From Cytophagia bacterium (GTDB lineage: Bacteria; Bacteroidota; Bacteroidia; Cytophagales; Spirosomataceae): a stretch of 54,703 nucleotides of DNA. Location of the stretch: positions 1 to 54,703 of the forward strand of contig REAB01000083.1 of the NCBI GenBank assembly GCA_004293645.1, in the 5' to 3' direction. Made by a program: the position numbers and the translations under genes. Below the pieces are notes generated by a model. That model was given only the letters and a program-made list of their open reading frames with translations. It did no database searches and was not told where the DNA came from. Positions within the stretch are counted from its first letter, which is position 1. Each line of letters begins with the position of its first letter. Of this stretch, positions 8,604 through 16,529 are shown piece after piece.

Positions 8604-9675
8604 AGGTTTCGCCTACTTTTAAGATTTCAATTTTACCAGCAGTTATTGTTTTTTTTGCCTTTTCGAGTTCGCGCAGTGGCTCGCCAAATGGCTCGTCGGT
8701 TTGGTCGAAAGTAGCGTAGTGCATCGGAAGCATGACTTTGGCGTTCAGTTCTTGAAAACCCCGCACGGCTTCGGCTACGTCTTGGTGGTTGGGAGCCATA
8801 AACCAGCGCGGCGCGTACGCACCAATGGCCACAAAAGCGACGTCAATGTTTGGGAAAAGCTGCGCGGCGGTTTGGTAGTGCGTGCCGTAGCCCGTATCGC
8901 CGCCAAAGTACAGCGTTCTACCGTTTATTTGCACCACAAAAGCCCCCCAAAGCCGCTTGTTGGCATCGCTCAGACCACGATTAGACCAATGGCGCGTGGG
9001 TAAAAAATAAATTGAAACTTGGGTGGTATCGGTGTTGTATTGCTGGTACCAGCCCGCTTCTTGGGTAGGTTTTTGCGTCCATTTTTGGAGTAATGATTGC
9101 ATACCCAGCCCACTAAAAAACTGCACATTAGGACTGTTTTTGGCAATTAATTGGAGGCTTGATTTACTGCAATGGTCGTAATGCGCGTGCGACACCAGCA
9201 CGTAATCAATGTTTTTGAAACGCTCGGGCGCAACGGGCAGCTCAGATTTACGCTTTACGATGGAGGCATTGTAAAAAACGGGGTCGAACAAAAACTGCTT
9301 GCCGCCCACGCGCACATAAAAACTGGAATGACCCAACCAAGCAATTACGTCTGCCGTACCTTCCAAAAAATGACCGTCTTTTACTACTTCTACGCGCCAC
9401 TTATCCGCTTTTTTTTCAGCTTTTTGGGGTTTTGCGCCCCATTTCCACTTCAAAACTGACCCTAATCCGTGCTGAAAAGCAAACTCCTGATTCACAAATC
9501 GCCCATTTGCAGCCAAAGGCGTACCTTGCCAATTGGCCAAGATAGTTTTGAGGGCGGGGTTTGACGTAAACATAGCGGGCGGCAATGCAGGTTGTGCTTT
9601 TAGAAAAAAAGAAGTAAACAAACAATACAAACCAGTAGCCACCAACAAGATGAGTTGGTTAGTCATCGCCCGCAT
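8584..9675 (-). CDS. Exported MBL-fold metal-dependent hydrolase, NAPE-PLD/UlaG-like
   Basis: A 363-aa metallo-beta-lactamase-fold protein. The N-terminus (MRAMTNQLILLVATGLYCLF, then FFLKAQ) is a probable signal peptide or anchor. Metal ligands are visible in VLVSHAHYDHC (HxHxDH), LYFGGDTGYG and LPMHYATF. The order TRHWSNRG, DTGYGTHY and IGAYAPRWFM resembles the group containing N-acyl-phosphatidylethanolamine phospholipase D and UlaG-like lactonases. The substrate cannot be told. It overlaps the end of the upstream CNNM-type gene by 17 nt (8 nt if the ATG at 9666 is used), suggesting translational coupling. I kept the longer start because it gives the signal peptide a basic residue. Confidence 0.85.
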   Translation of the reverse strand: MRAMTNQLILLVATGLYCLFTSFFLKAQPALPPAMFTSNPALKTILANWQGTPLAANGRFVNQEFAFQHGLGSVLKWKWGAKPQKAEKKADKWRVEVVKDGHFLEGTADVIAWLGHSSFYVRVGGKQFLFDPVFYNASIVKRKSELPVAPERFKNIDYVLVSHAHYDHCSKSSLQLIAKNSPNVQFFSGLGMQSLLQKWTQKPTQEAGWYQQYNTDTTQVSIYFLPTRHWSNRGLSDANKRLWGAFVVQINGRTLYFGGDTGYGTHYQTAAQLFPNIDVAFVAIGAYAPRWFMAPNHQDVAEAVRGFQELNAKVMLPMHYATFDQTDEPFGEPLRELEKAKKTITAGKIEILKVGETFKMPPL

Positions 9676-10954
9676 TGTCGTCTATTTTTTGTACCAACAT
9701 TTTGTCAATGCGGCTTTTGTCCATGTCAATAATCTCAAAGCGATAGTCTTGCCACGTAAAGGTTTCGCCCGTTTCGGGTATATCGTTCAAGATGTGCAAA
9801 GCAAAACCACCGAGCGTATTGAAGCCCACCAGTTCTTTTTTATCGTCGGCGGTGATGTCGAAGTGGTCTAAAAAATCTTCCCAAGGCAACTGCGCGTCCA
9901 CCAAAAAACTACCGTCGTGGCGTTCCACAATATCATAGTTAAATTCGTCGGTTTCTGACAAATCGCCCACCAGCGCGTCCAAAATATCGTTGAGCGTAGC
10001 AATGCCCATCAACGAGCCGTATTCGTCCACCACAATTCCAAAGTGAATCCGTTTTTCTTTAAATTTTTGGAGTACCTGATACGCCTTGTTGTTTTCGGGA
10101 ATGTAAAGCGGCTCGCGTTTGTAAGTATCCATGCGGGCTATTTCGTCTTCGAGCGAGTCTTCGAGGAGGTCTTTTACGTAAACAATGCCCACCACGTTGT
10201 CCATGCTGTCGTGGCAAAGCGGATAGACAGAATGACGGAATTCCAAAATTTTCTGCTTGTTGGCCTCTACGGTGTCTGTAATGTCGAGCCATACCACATC
10301 TTGGCGGTTGGTCATCAACGACGAAATCTTGCGGTCGCCGAGATGAAACACGTTTTCCACAATTTCTTGCTCAATTTCATCAATGGCACCGCCCGTTGTG
10401 CCTTCTTGAATAATGGTTTTGATTTCTTCTTCGGTAACGGACTGGTTAGTTTGCTTGATACCCATTATTTTAATGAGCAAATCGCTCGACTTGGCCAGCA
10501 ACCAAATGAACGGCGCTGTGAGCGTTGAAAGCCAGTTCATGGGTGCGGCCATAAACTTGGCAATACCCTCTGGATTGGACAAGCCAATGCGCTTAGGTAC
10601 CAGTTCGCCCAACACCAACGACAAGTAGGTAATAAACAAAACCACTAAGCCCACCGAGATAGACTGCGCGTAAGGCCGAAATGCCTCCACTTGCTCCACG
10701 TAAGGGAGAAAACTCGCGGTGAGGCGGTCGCCGCTAAACACACCATTCAAGATGCCAATGAGGGTGATTCCAATCTGAACCGTTGACAAAAAACGGTTGG
10801 GTGAGTTGGCCAGTTGCAAAGCATGGTGGGCTTTGCGGTCGCCATTTCGGGCGGCGGTTTCGAGTTTAGATTTGCGAGATGATACAAGTGCCATCTCAGA
10901 CATTGAAAAAACGCCGTTCAATAATACCAGCAGAACAATAAGTAGTAGCTCCAC
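9659..10954 (-). CDS. CNNM/CorC/HlyC-family membrane protein with CBS domains
   Basis: The 431-aa protein has the classic three-part layout. An N-terminal DUF21 (CNNM) membrane domain covers about residues 1-195 (MSEMALVSSRKSKLE, QIGITLIGILNGVFSGD, LGELVPKRIGL). A CBS pair follows (SLMTNRQDVVWLD, then FGIVVDEYGSLMGIATLNDI). The CorC_HlyC C-terminal domain comes last (LVDAQLPWEDF, GFALHILNDIPETGETF). Older annotations call such proteins hemolysins; work on relatives points to Mg2+ or Co2+ transport. It is the first gene of a two-gene minus-strand unit with the MBL hydrolase. A Nudix gene lies divergently upstream. Confidence 0.9.
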   Translation of the reverse strand: MELLLIVLLVLLNGVFSMSEMALVSSRKSKLETAARNGDRKAHHALQLANSPNRFLSTVQIGITLIGILNGVFSGDRLTASFLPYVEQVEAFRPYAQSISVGLVVLFITYLSLVLGELVPKRIGLSNPEGIAKFMAAPMNWLSTLTAPFIWLLAKSSDLLIKIMGIKQTNQSVTEEEIKTIIQEGTTGGAIDEIEQEIVENVFHLGDRKISSLMTNRQDVVWLDITDTVEANKQKILEFRHSVYPLCHDSMDNVVGIVYVKDLLEDSLEDEIARMDTYKREPLYIPENNKAYQVLQKFKEKRIHFGIVVDEYGSLMGIATLNDILDALVGDLSETDEFNYDIVERHDGSFLVDAQLPWEDFLDHFDITADDKKELVGFNTLGGFALHILNDIPETGETFTWQDYRFEIIDMDKSRIDKMLVQKIDDNAGDD

Positions 10955-10996
10955 GAAGGGGGGTTGGTTGATAATAAATGCAAAATTACAAAACTA

Positions 10997-11032
10997 TTTG
11001 CCATCCAATAATAAACACATTTGTTAATTTTG
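10997..11032 (+). promoter_or_regulatory. Bacteroidetes-type promoter for the Nudix gene
   Basis: TTTG at 10997-11000 and TAATTTTG at 11025-11032 match the Bacteroidetes -33 TTTG and -7 TAnnTTTG elements. The spacing is 24 nt, slightly long. The ATG lies 26 nt downstream. Confidence 0.55.
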
Positions 11033-11057
11033 CCAAGATTTTATTTTACAACACCCC

Positions 11058-11747
11058 ATGATTATTTTTATTAAGGACCGACCCGTTCGGATTTTGGACG
11101 AAACCACCGCCAAAACACGCCTCATCAACTTAGCCCCCGACAAGGTAATAGATGCCCGTTTGGAGATGCTTAAAGTGGCCAGTTTGCGCGGTAACGTGCT
11201 GATTTTGAACGCTTCACCCATTACTACCGAAAAGCTGTTTCATTTTTTAAACAACTTCGATTTGCCCGATTTGCAGTCCATTTATTTGGTAGTAAAAGAA
11301 AAAGAGGTGGTTGAAAAACAAATCAAAAAAATGTATGCCGTCATCAAAGCGGCGGGCGGAATTGTTACCAAAGACGAAAAATTATTGCTCATTCATCGGC
11401 GTGGCGTGTGGGATTTGCCCAAAGGAAAGCTCGACAACAACGAAAAATCAAAAAAAGCAGCCTTGCGCGAGGTTGAAGAAGAGACGGGCGTGCGGGCCGA
11501 ACTCATGGAGAAAGTCTGCACCACTTGGCATACTTACTCACAAGGTGGCGAGCTGGTGTTGAAGCGCACCCGCTGGTATTGGATGCGCAGCTTAGACGAC
11601 AGCCGAATGCTCCCTCAATTGGAAGAACAAATAGACCGCCTCGATTGGATGACCGAGGCCGAAGTCAGAACGGCGCTCCTCAATTCTTTTAGTTCGATTC
11701 GCTACGTGGTCAATTGCTTTTTAAGGCAAGAAATAGACATGGAATAG
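11058..11747 (+). CDS. Nudix hydrolase
   Basis: This 229-aa protein cleaves a nucleoside diphosphate linked to another moiety; the exact substrate is not predictable. The Nudix box GKLDNNEKSKKAALREVEEE, followed by TGV, at about residues 123-145 matches GX5EX7REUXEEXGU exactly. It sits after AAGGIVTKDEKLLLIHRRGVWDLPKGK. The first 95 residues form an extra N-terminal domain (FIKDRPVRILDETT to VVKEKEVVEKQIKKM) seen in Bacteroidota Nudix proteins but without a function I can name. The start at 11058 is preceded by a good promoter. It is a single gene. Confidence 0.9.
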   Translation: MIIFIKDRPVRILDETTAKTRLINLAPDKVIDARLEMLKVASLRGNVLILNASPITTEKLFHFLNNFDLPDLQSIYLVVKEKEVVEKQIKKMYAVIKAAGGIVTKDEKLLLIHRRGVWDLPKGKLDNNEKSKKAALREVEEETGVRAELMEKVCTTWHTYSQGGELVLKRTRWYWMRSLDDSRMLPQLEEQIDRLDWMTEAEVRTALLNSFSSIRYVVNCFLRQEIDME

Positions 11748-11825
11748 AAGCAACGTGGCCGCCAAACCTTGATTGCTGCTATTAAACTATTTACGGTGGA
11801 CTACTTACTTATGCCATTTTTATTT

Positions 11826-12323
11826 TTAGAATAATTCCCCTTGTCGGCTGCCTTTTTCAAATTCTATCAACCATTTCTTGCGCCACAGCCCGCCCGCGTA
11901 GCCCGTGAGGCTGCCGTTTGAGCCAACAATGCGGTGGCAAGGAATGATGAGCCATATCGGGTTTTTGCCGTTGGCCGAAGCCACCGCCCGAATGGCCTTT
12001 TCGTCGCCCAGATGACGGGCTTGCTCCAAATACGAACGAGTACTTCCAAACGGAACTTGCGCCAACAATTGCCACACATTTTTCTGAAAATCAGTACCTT
12101 GCGGGTTTAGTTTGAGGTCGAAAACGGTACGTTTGCCCGCAAAATATTCGGCCAATTGTTGCACACAAGGAGCTAATTCGGGTGGAGTGTCTGCTGGTAG
12201 TGGCGCAGGGGCATCGGTAATGGTAACCGCTCGAATGCCGTCGGCATCTCCTTCGATGCAGGCAAGGCCGAGTGGAGTAGAATAATGGGCAAACAACATG
12301 ACAATAGATTTGGAAATTTTCAT
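11826..12323 (-). CDS. ogt: Methylated-DNA--protein-cysteine methyltransferase (Ogt/AGT)
   Basis: This suicide repair protein moves O6-alkyl groups from guanine to its own cysteine. At 165 aa it is standard for Ogt. The DNA-binding part shows TDFQKNVWQLLAQVPFGSTRSY. The Arg-finger region is AIRAVASANGKNP, and the active-site motif is IIPCHRIVGSNGSLTGYAGG. The N-terminal AdaB-like half is shorter and less conserved. The start could be 12323 (MKISKSIVMLFAHY) or the ATG at 12299 (MLFAHYSTPLG); the second fits the family better, but both are kept open. It is divergent from the aminotransferase gene. Confidence 0.93.
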   Translation of the reverse strand: MKISKSIVMLFAHYSTPLGLACIEGDADGIRAVTITDAPAPLPADTPPELAPCVQQLAEYFAGKRTVFDLKLNPQGTDFQKNVWQLLAQVPFGSTRSYLEQARHLGDEKAIRAVASANGKNPIWLIIPCHRIVGSNGSLTGYAGGLWRKKWLIEFEKGSRQGELF

Positions 12324-12352
12324 TAAATATGGTTAAACAGGGAGAAAATCGC

Positions 12353-12360
12353 TAATTTTG
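12353..12360 (+). promoter_or_regulatory. Promoter -7 element for the aminotransferase gene
   Basis: TAATTTTG is an exact match to the Bacteroidetes -7 element TAnnTTTG, 26 nt before the ATG. No clear -33 TTTG is found at normal spacing. Confidence 0.45.
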
Positions 12361-12386
12361 CGGCCATAAACTGAAAAATTGACACA

Positions 12387-13604
12387 ATGACCGCCACTAA
12401 CGAAACCGTCAGCCTGTTGGCCGAGCGCATCAATGCACTCGAAGAATCTTCGACCTTGGGCATGACCAAAAAAGCCCGTGAATTGGCCGCTCAAGGCCAC
12501 AAAGTGATTAGCCTGAGTGTGGGCGAACCCGACTTTAAAACCCCAAAACACATTTGCGATGCGGCAAAAAAAGCCATTGACGACGGGTTTCATGGCTACT
12601 CGCCCGTAGCGGGCTTTCCTGATTTGCGCCAAGCCATTGCCAATAAATTTAAGCGCGAAAATAACATTGATTGGAAACCCGAAAACGTCGTAGTTTCGAC
12701 GGGAGCTAAACACTCGCTGGCCAATGTGATTCAAGTGTTGGTCAATCCAGGCGAAGAAGTGGTGATTCTTGCGCCTTATTGGGTGAGTTACTCGGAAATG
12801 GTAAAATTGGCCGAAGGCCGTTCGGTGGTGGTAGAAGGCAGTTTTGAAAATGATTTTAAGGTAACGCCCGCACAACTCGAAGAGGCCATTACGGGCCGCA
12901 CGCGCATCGTGATGTTTGCTTCGCCCAACAACCCAACGGGGAGTATTTACAACGAAGCCGAACTACGGGCCCTCGGAGCGGTGATAGCCCAGCACGAAGA
13001 CGTGTTTGTGCTGGCCGACGAAATATACGAACACATTAATTTTACGACCGAAGGCCATTTTAGCATGGGTTCTATTCCCGAACTGAAAGACCGCGTCATT
13101 ACTGTCAATGGTATGGCCAAAGGTTTTGCCATGACAGGCTGGCGGCTCGGCTACATTGGTGCTACGAAATGGATAGCCGATGGCGTAGAAAAACTACAAG
13201 GACAGGTAACATCGGGCACAAACTCAATAGCTCAAAAAGCCGCCGTGGCTGCCCTCAATGGCCCCATGGAGCCAACCCAAGAAATGAACGCGGCCTATGC
13301 CCGTCGGCGCGACTTGGTGGTGGGTTTACTGCGCGATATTCCTGGTTTTAAGGTAAATGTGCCACAGGGGGCTTTTTATGCTTTTCCAGATGTGAGTTAT
13401 TATTTTGGCAAAACCGACGGCACTACGTTCATCAGCAACTCTGACGATTTGGCACTTTGGCTCTTGAACGAGGTGTACGTGGCCACCGTAGCGGGGTCGG
13501 GCTTTGGTGCGCCCAATTGTTTGCGCATCTCAACTGCCGCTTCCGACGAGGCACTGGTAGAAGCCATTGGCCGCATCAAAACGGCAGTAGCCAAACTGAA
13601 TTAG
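12387..13604 (+). CDS. Class I aminotransferase, aspartate aminotransferase (AspB) type
   Basis: This PLP-dependent enzyme of 405 aa has the layout of the Ib aspartate aminotransferases. Visible are ISLSVGEPDFKTPKHIC near the N-terminus, VSTGAKHSLAN for phosphate binding, and MFASPNNPTGSIYN with the substrate-contacting Asn. LADEIYEHI follows, then VNGMAKGFAMTGWRLGY with the Schiff-base Lys, and LRISTAAS with the carboxylate-binding Arg. It most likely transfers the amino group between aspartate and 2-oxoglutarate, but relatives also use prephenate or aromatic amino acids, so the substrate is inferred. A strong hairpin terminator follows. Confidence 0.92.
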   Translation: MTATNETVSLLAERINALEESSTLGMTKKARELAAQGHKVISLSVGEPDFKTPKHICDAAKKAIDDGFHGYSPVAGFPDLRQAIANKFKRENNIDWKPENVVVSTGAKHSLANVIQVLVNPGEEVVILAPYWVSYSEMVKLAEGRSVVVEGSFENDFKVTPAQLEEAITGRTRIVMFASPNNPTGSIYNEAELRALGAVIAQHEDVFVLADEIYEHINFTTEGHFSMGSIPELKDRVITVNGMAKGFAMTGWRLGYIGATKWIADGVEKLQGQVTSGTNSIAQKAAVAALNGPMEPTQEMNAAYARRRDLVVGLLRDIPGFKVNVPQGAFYAFPDVSYYFGKTDGTTFISNSDDLALWLLNEVYVATVAGSGFGAPNCLRISTAASDEALVEAIGRIKTAVAKLN

Positions 13605-13617
13605 TACAACAAAACCG

Positions 13618-13664
13618 ATAAACGCAAATCCCTCCGCCCAAAGGTTGAGGGATTTTGCGTTTAT
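13618..13664 (+). terminator. Hairpin terminator after the aminotransferase gene
   Basis: ATAAACGCAAATCCCTC (13618-13634) pairs with GAGGGATTTTGCGTTTAT (13647-13664). This is a 17-bp stem with one bulge and a 12-nt loop. The 3' arm ends in T-rich sequence. It lies 13 nt after the stop codon and 24 nt before the next start. Confidence 0.8.
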
Positions 13665-13687
13665 TTGAACTCTGTTTGCTTAATACC

Positions 13688-14650
13688 ATGAATTTCAACT
13701 ACGAACTTACTCAGGTTGAGTACCTTTTTATTGGCTTGTTTATTTTATTATACCTGCTGTACATTGGGCGTACGCTGTGGGTGGCGCGGGCTTTGGGGCT
13801 GGCCGCACGGGCGGTGGTGTTGAAGTTTTTTTTGCGCTCGTTGTATTTTGGCTTGTTGATTGTATCGGTATTGGGGCCGTTTTTTGGTGAAATGGAGGGC
13901 GAAATTGTTTCCAAAGGCAAAGATGTTTTTGTGATGGTTGATATCTCTAAGTCAATGGACGCGACCGATGTAGCTCCCACACGGCTCGAAAAAACCAAGT
14001 TTGAGTTGCAACAACTCATTGCAACGTTGTCCCAAAATCGTTTTGGACTCATTTCTTTTTCTTCCGATGCTTTTTTGCAAGTACCGCTCACTTTCGATAT
14101 GGGTGCTTTGGGGCTTTTTGTGCAGTCGCTGAGTACTGCCCAAACCAGTAGCGCTGGCACAGACGTATGCCAAGCTTTGGCATTGGCCGTTGAAAAGCAA
14201 CTGACCAATACCAAAGCCGACAACACGACTAAAATATTGCTACTGCTCACCGATGGCGAAGATTTTGGTACTTGCGACCGCCGTTTATTGACTAAAATCA
14301 GGCAATATGGTATGCACTTAATTATTGTGGGCGTTGGTACCCAAACAGGTGGAACAGTAAAAGTGGGGCCTAATTTACTGAAAGACGAAGACGGACAGGT
14401 GGTAATAACACGCCTCAATGGCACTTATTTGCGTGAATTGGCAATCGCTACCAATGGGCAATATTTTGAAATGAGTCCTAAAACCAGTGTGCTGTCTAAT
14501 ATACGAGCGGCTATTGATACTGTGCAGGGACGTTTAATAGACAGCCGTAAAGTAACGGTAAATAGCAATAAATACCGTTACTTTTTGGTTGTTGCGTTGG
14601 TTCTCTTACTTTTAGACGTACTCGCTACGGTTACAACTTTTCAGATATAG
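13688..14650 (+). CDS. VWA-domain membrane protein, BatA/BatB type
   Basis: This protein of 320 aa has two N-terminal transmembrane helices (FIGLFILLYLLYIG and FFLRSLYFGLLIVSVLGPFF), a von Willebrand A domain, and one C-terminal helix (FLVVALVLLLLDVLATV). The MIDAS metal site is intact: VMVDISKSMDATD (DxSxS), a Thr in SSAGTD, and LLTDGED. This matches the BatA/BatB proteins of the Bacteroidota aerotolerance operon, which are linked to MoxR ATPases. Here it stands alone, without MoxR, DUF58 or BatC/D neighbours. I chose the ATG at 13688 (MNFNYELTQVEYL); the 11 upstream codons belong to the terminator region. Confidence 0.87.
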   Translation: MNFNYELTQVEYLFIGLFILLYLLYIGRTLWVARALGLAARAVVLKFFLRSLYFGLLIVSVLGPFFGEMEGEIVSKGKDVFVMVDISKSMDATDVAPTRLEKTKFELQQLIATLSQNRFGLISFSSDAFLQVPLTFDMGALGLFVQSLSTAQTSSAGTDVCQALALAVEKQLTNTKADNTTKILLLLTDGEDFGTCDRRLLTKIRQYGMHLIIVGVGTQTGGTVKVGPNLLKDEDGQVVITRLNGTYLRELAIATNGQYFEMSPKTSVLSNIRAAIDTVQGRLIDSRKVTVNSNKYRYFLVVALVLLLLDVLATVTTFQI

Positions 14651-14822
14651 TGTTGAGGGGTTGAGTGATTGAGGGTTGAGTTTTGAGGGGTTGAGTTTTG
14701 AGTGATTGAGTGATTGAGTGATTGGGTGATTGAGTGATTGAGTGATTGGGTGATTGGGTTTTGAGTGATTGAGTGATTGGGTTTTGAGTGATTGAGTGAT
14801 TGAGTGATTGAGTGTTGAGTAG
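14651..14822. repeat. 8-bp tandem repeat array TGATTGAG
   Basis: About 15 copies of TGATTGAG and its variants TGATTGGG and TTTTGAG run from the end of the VWA gene to about 14822. The array is AT/TG-rich and strand-asymmetric, and it contains no credible gene. The antisense frames translate to SLNHSITQ-type repeats only. Confidence 0.85.
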
Positions 14823-14887
14823 CGAGGCCATGACTGGCGTGGGTGTATGATGTATCAATGAGCGGTAGTTTCTCGCACTTCAAAAAT

Positions 14888-14963
14888 ACATCATACATCA
14901 TACATCATACATCATACATCACACATCATACATCATACATCACACATCATACATCACACATAT
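14888..14963. repeat. 7-bp tandem repeat array ATCATAC
   Basis: About ten copies of ATCATAC, several of them as ATCACAC, end three bases before the susD stop codon. The array is separate from the 8-bp array just to its left. No gene is seen between them (14823-14887). Confidence 0.85.
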
Positions 14964-14965
14964 TT

Positions 14966-16498
14966 TTACTTATCCCACCACACTGGCGTGTCAATGTCGT
15001 CAATATTGCGCAACGACTGACTCTTGATTGCCGCTTCAAGGTTGGTTCGGTTTACTGAGTTTTCGGCATCTGGATACGATAACCGATTGATGAAGTTTCC
15101 TTTGATGGTTCGCCCTGGATACGGATTTGGGGCCAACACTGGAAAATTTGAACGACGAAAGTTGGCCCATGTTTCGGGAAAATTCAAGAATGAGATAATC
15201 CAGTATTGGGTGCCAATCATCTCCAAACCACGTGCTGGCACGAATGGATTGGCTGTTAGATAAGCCGTGATGTCGGCGGCAGCCACTGTCGAAGCGGCAT
15301 CGTACTCGCCCAATTGCTGCATATGGGCCGTTACACTGGCATTGTAGAACGCAGCGGGCGAACCCATAGTCCAGCCGCGTACGGCGGCTTCGGCGAGCAT
15401 CATTTGCGTTTGTGCGTGGGTTACAAAATAGTTTGGCGCAGCCAGCTTACCCATGCGCGTGCGGTCGAGTTGCGAATAGTCATAAAAACTTACCAGCCCG
15501 TCGCGGGTGGCCTGCCCTACAATGGTGCTGTTGTCGAAACCCATGGGCATTCCAATCTGCACAGCCGCCTCACGATTGGCGCGGGCGGCTGTTTGTAGCG
15601 GTCCCGAATTTGCACCCACATAGCGCACAGAAATTGCCGAAAGGCGGGGGTCGTTGGTTGATTTTAGCTGGTCAACAAATGGTTTGGTTAAGTAGTAGTT
15701 GTTGGCCTCCGAGCCGTTCAAGGTAGAGCCTGTCGAGTTGGTATAGTTGGCATCGTGCCTAATCACGGCGTTGTCGGCGTTTGACTGCATCACACCACCC
15801 GTTACAGCCCGTTGCACAAGTTGCTGTGCCAATGTAGGGTTGATGGCCGACAGCCTCATGCCAGCCCGAAGTATGAGTGAAAATGCCAACCTGCGCCATT
15901 TTACTACATCACCTCCGTACATAATTTCGCCCACTTCGCGGGTTTTGGCGGCATCAAGGCCTGCTGCCGCTTCGGTTAGTTCTTTGACAATGTCGGTATA
16001 AATAGCTTCCTGCTTGTCGTATTTCGGAAACGCGATTCCATTCAAATAGCCCAATCCAGCTTCTGAGTAGGGAATATCGCCGTAGGTATCGGTCAAAATC
16101 ATCATGACGTTGGCCCGCCAGATACGAGCTGCATGATACAAGTTCGAGCGGTTGGCGTTGGTGCGCGTTTGCTCAATTACATCTACCAAGTGCCGGTTTG
16201 CATTTTGGAAATAGTTGTTCCAGTTGGCTGCGTTGCGGGGTTTGTTATCAACGTTAAAATTAGACCCGGCCAGCACCGTGCCGTTGGGCGAGATGATTTG
16301 CTGCACAATGCCAGCTTCAAAAACGAGGGCATCGCCCCCTGGGTAGGCGCTGCTCAATATACCGTTATTGAGCATCAAGGTTGGGTTGAGAGCTGTAGGC
16401 GAATTGGGGTTGACGTTCAACTCGTCAAAACCCTGCTCGCAGCTTGTGGCAAACAGCAAAGCTGCGCAAAAACTCCAGATTGAAAGTATCTTTTTCAT
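14966..16498 (-). CDS. SusD/RagB-like nutrient-binding outer-membrane lipoprotein
   Basis: The 510-aa lipoprotein has a signal peptide ending in the lipobox LLFATSC, so the mature protein starts at Cys 20 and is anchored to the outer membrane. The next segment, EQGFDELNVNPNSPTALNPT, is typical of SusD-like proteins (SusD-like_2 type). Helical repeats appear in ARIWRANVMMILTDTYGDIP and YFVTHAQTQMMLAEAAVRGW, and the C-terminus has the usual RLSYPDAENSVN phrase. SusD lids capture the ligand for the SusC channel. It follows susC by 31 bp in the same transcript. No glycan-degrading enzyme lies nearby, so the substrate cannot be inferred. Confidence 0.93.
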   Translation of the reverse strand: MKKILSIWSFCAALLFATSCEQGFDELNVNPNSPTALNPTLMLNNGILSSAYPGGDALVFEAGIVQQIISPNGTVLAGSNFNVDNKPRNAANWNNYFQNANRHLVDVIEQTRTNANRSNLYHAARIWRANVMMILTDTYGDIPYSEAGLGYLNGIAFPKYDKQEAIYTDIVKELTEAAAGLDAAKTREVGEIMYGGDVVKWRRLAFSLILRAGMRLSAINPTLAQQLVQRAVTGGVMQSNADNAVIRHDANYTNSTGSTLNGSEANNYYLTKPFVDQLKSTNDPRLSAISVRYVGANSGPLQTAARANREAAVQIGMPMGFDNSTIVGQATRDGLVSFYDYSQLDRTRMGKLAAPNYFVTHAQTQMMLAEAAVRGWTMGSPAAFYNASVTAHMQQLGEYDAASTVAAADITAYLTANPFVPARGLEMIGTQYWIISFLNFPETWANFRRSNFPVLAPNPYPGRTIKGNFINRLSYPDAENSVNRTNLEAAIKSQSLRNIDDIDTPVWWDK

Positions 16499-16507
16499 AT
16501 GTTATCA

Positions 16508-16519
16508 CTCCTTTAGGAG
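16508..16519 (-). promoter_or_regulatory. Shine-Dalgarno inside a small palindrome before susD
   Basis: CTCCTTTAGGAG is a near-perfect 12-nt palindrome in the susC-susD gap. Read on the minus strand, its second half, AGGAG, is a canonical Shine-Dalgarno sequence 9 nt before the susD ATG. Strong Shine-Dalgarno sites are uncommon in Bacteroidota, so this one may set the SusD:SusC ratio. Confidence 0.5.
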
Positions 16520-16529
16520 CATAAAGTAG

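Noticed and set aside
12333..12875. 180-aa open frame on the minus strand
   Set aside because: It is antisense to the aminotransferase gene, has no family motifs, and its composition follows from the codons of the real gene.
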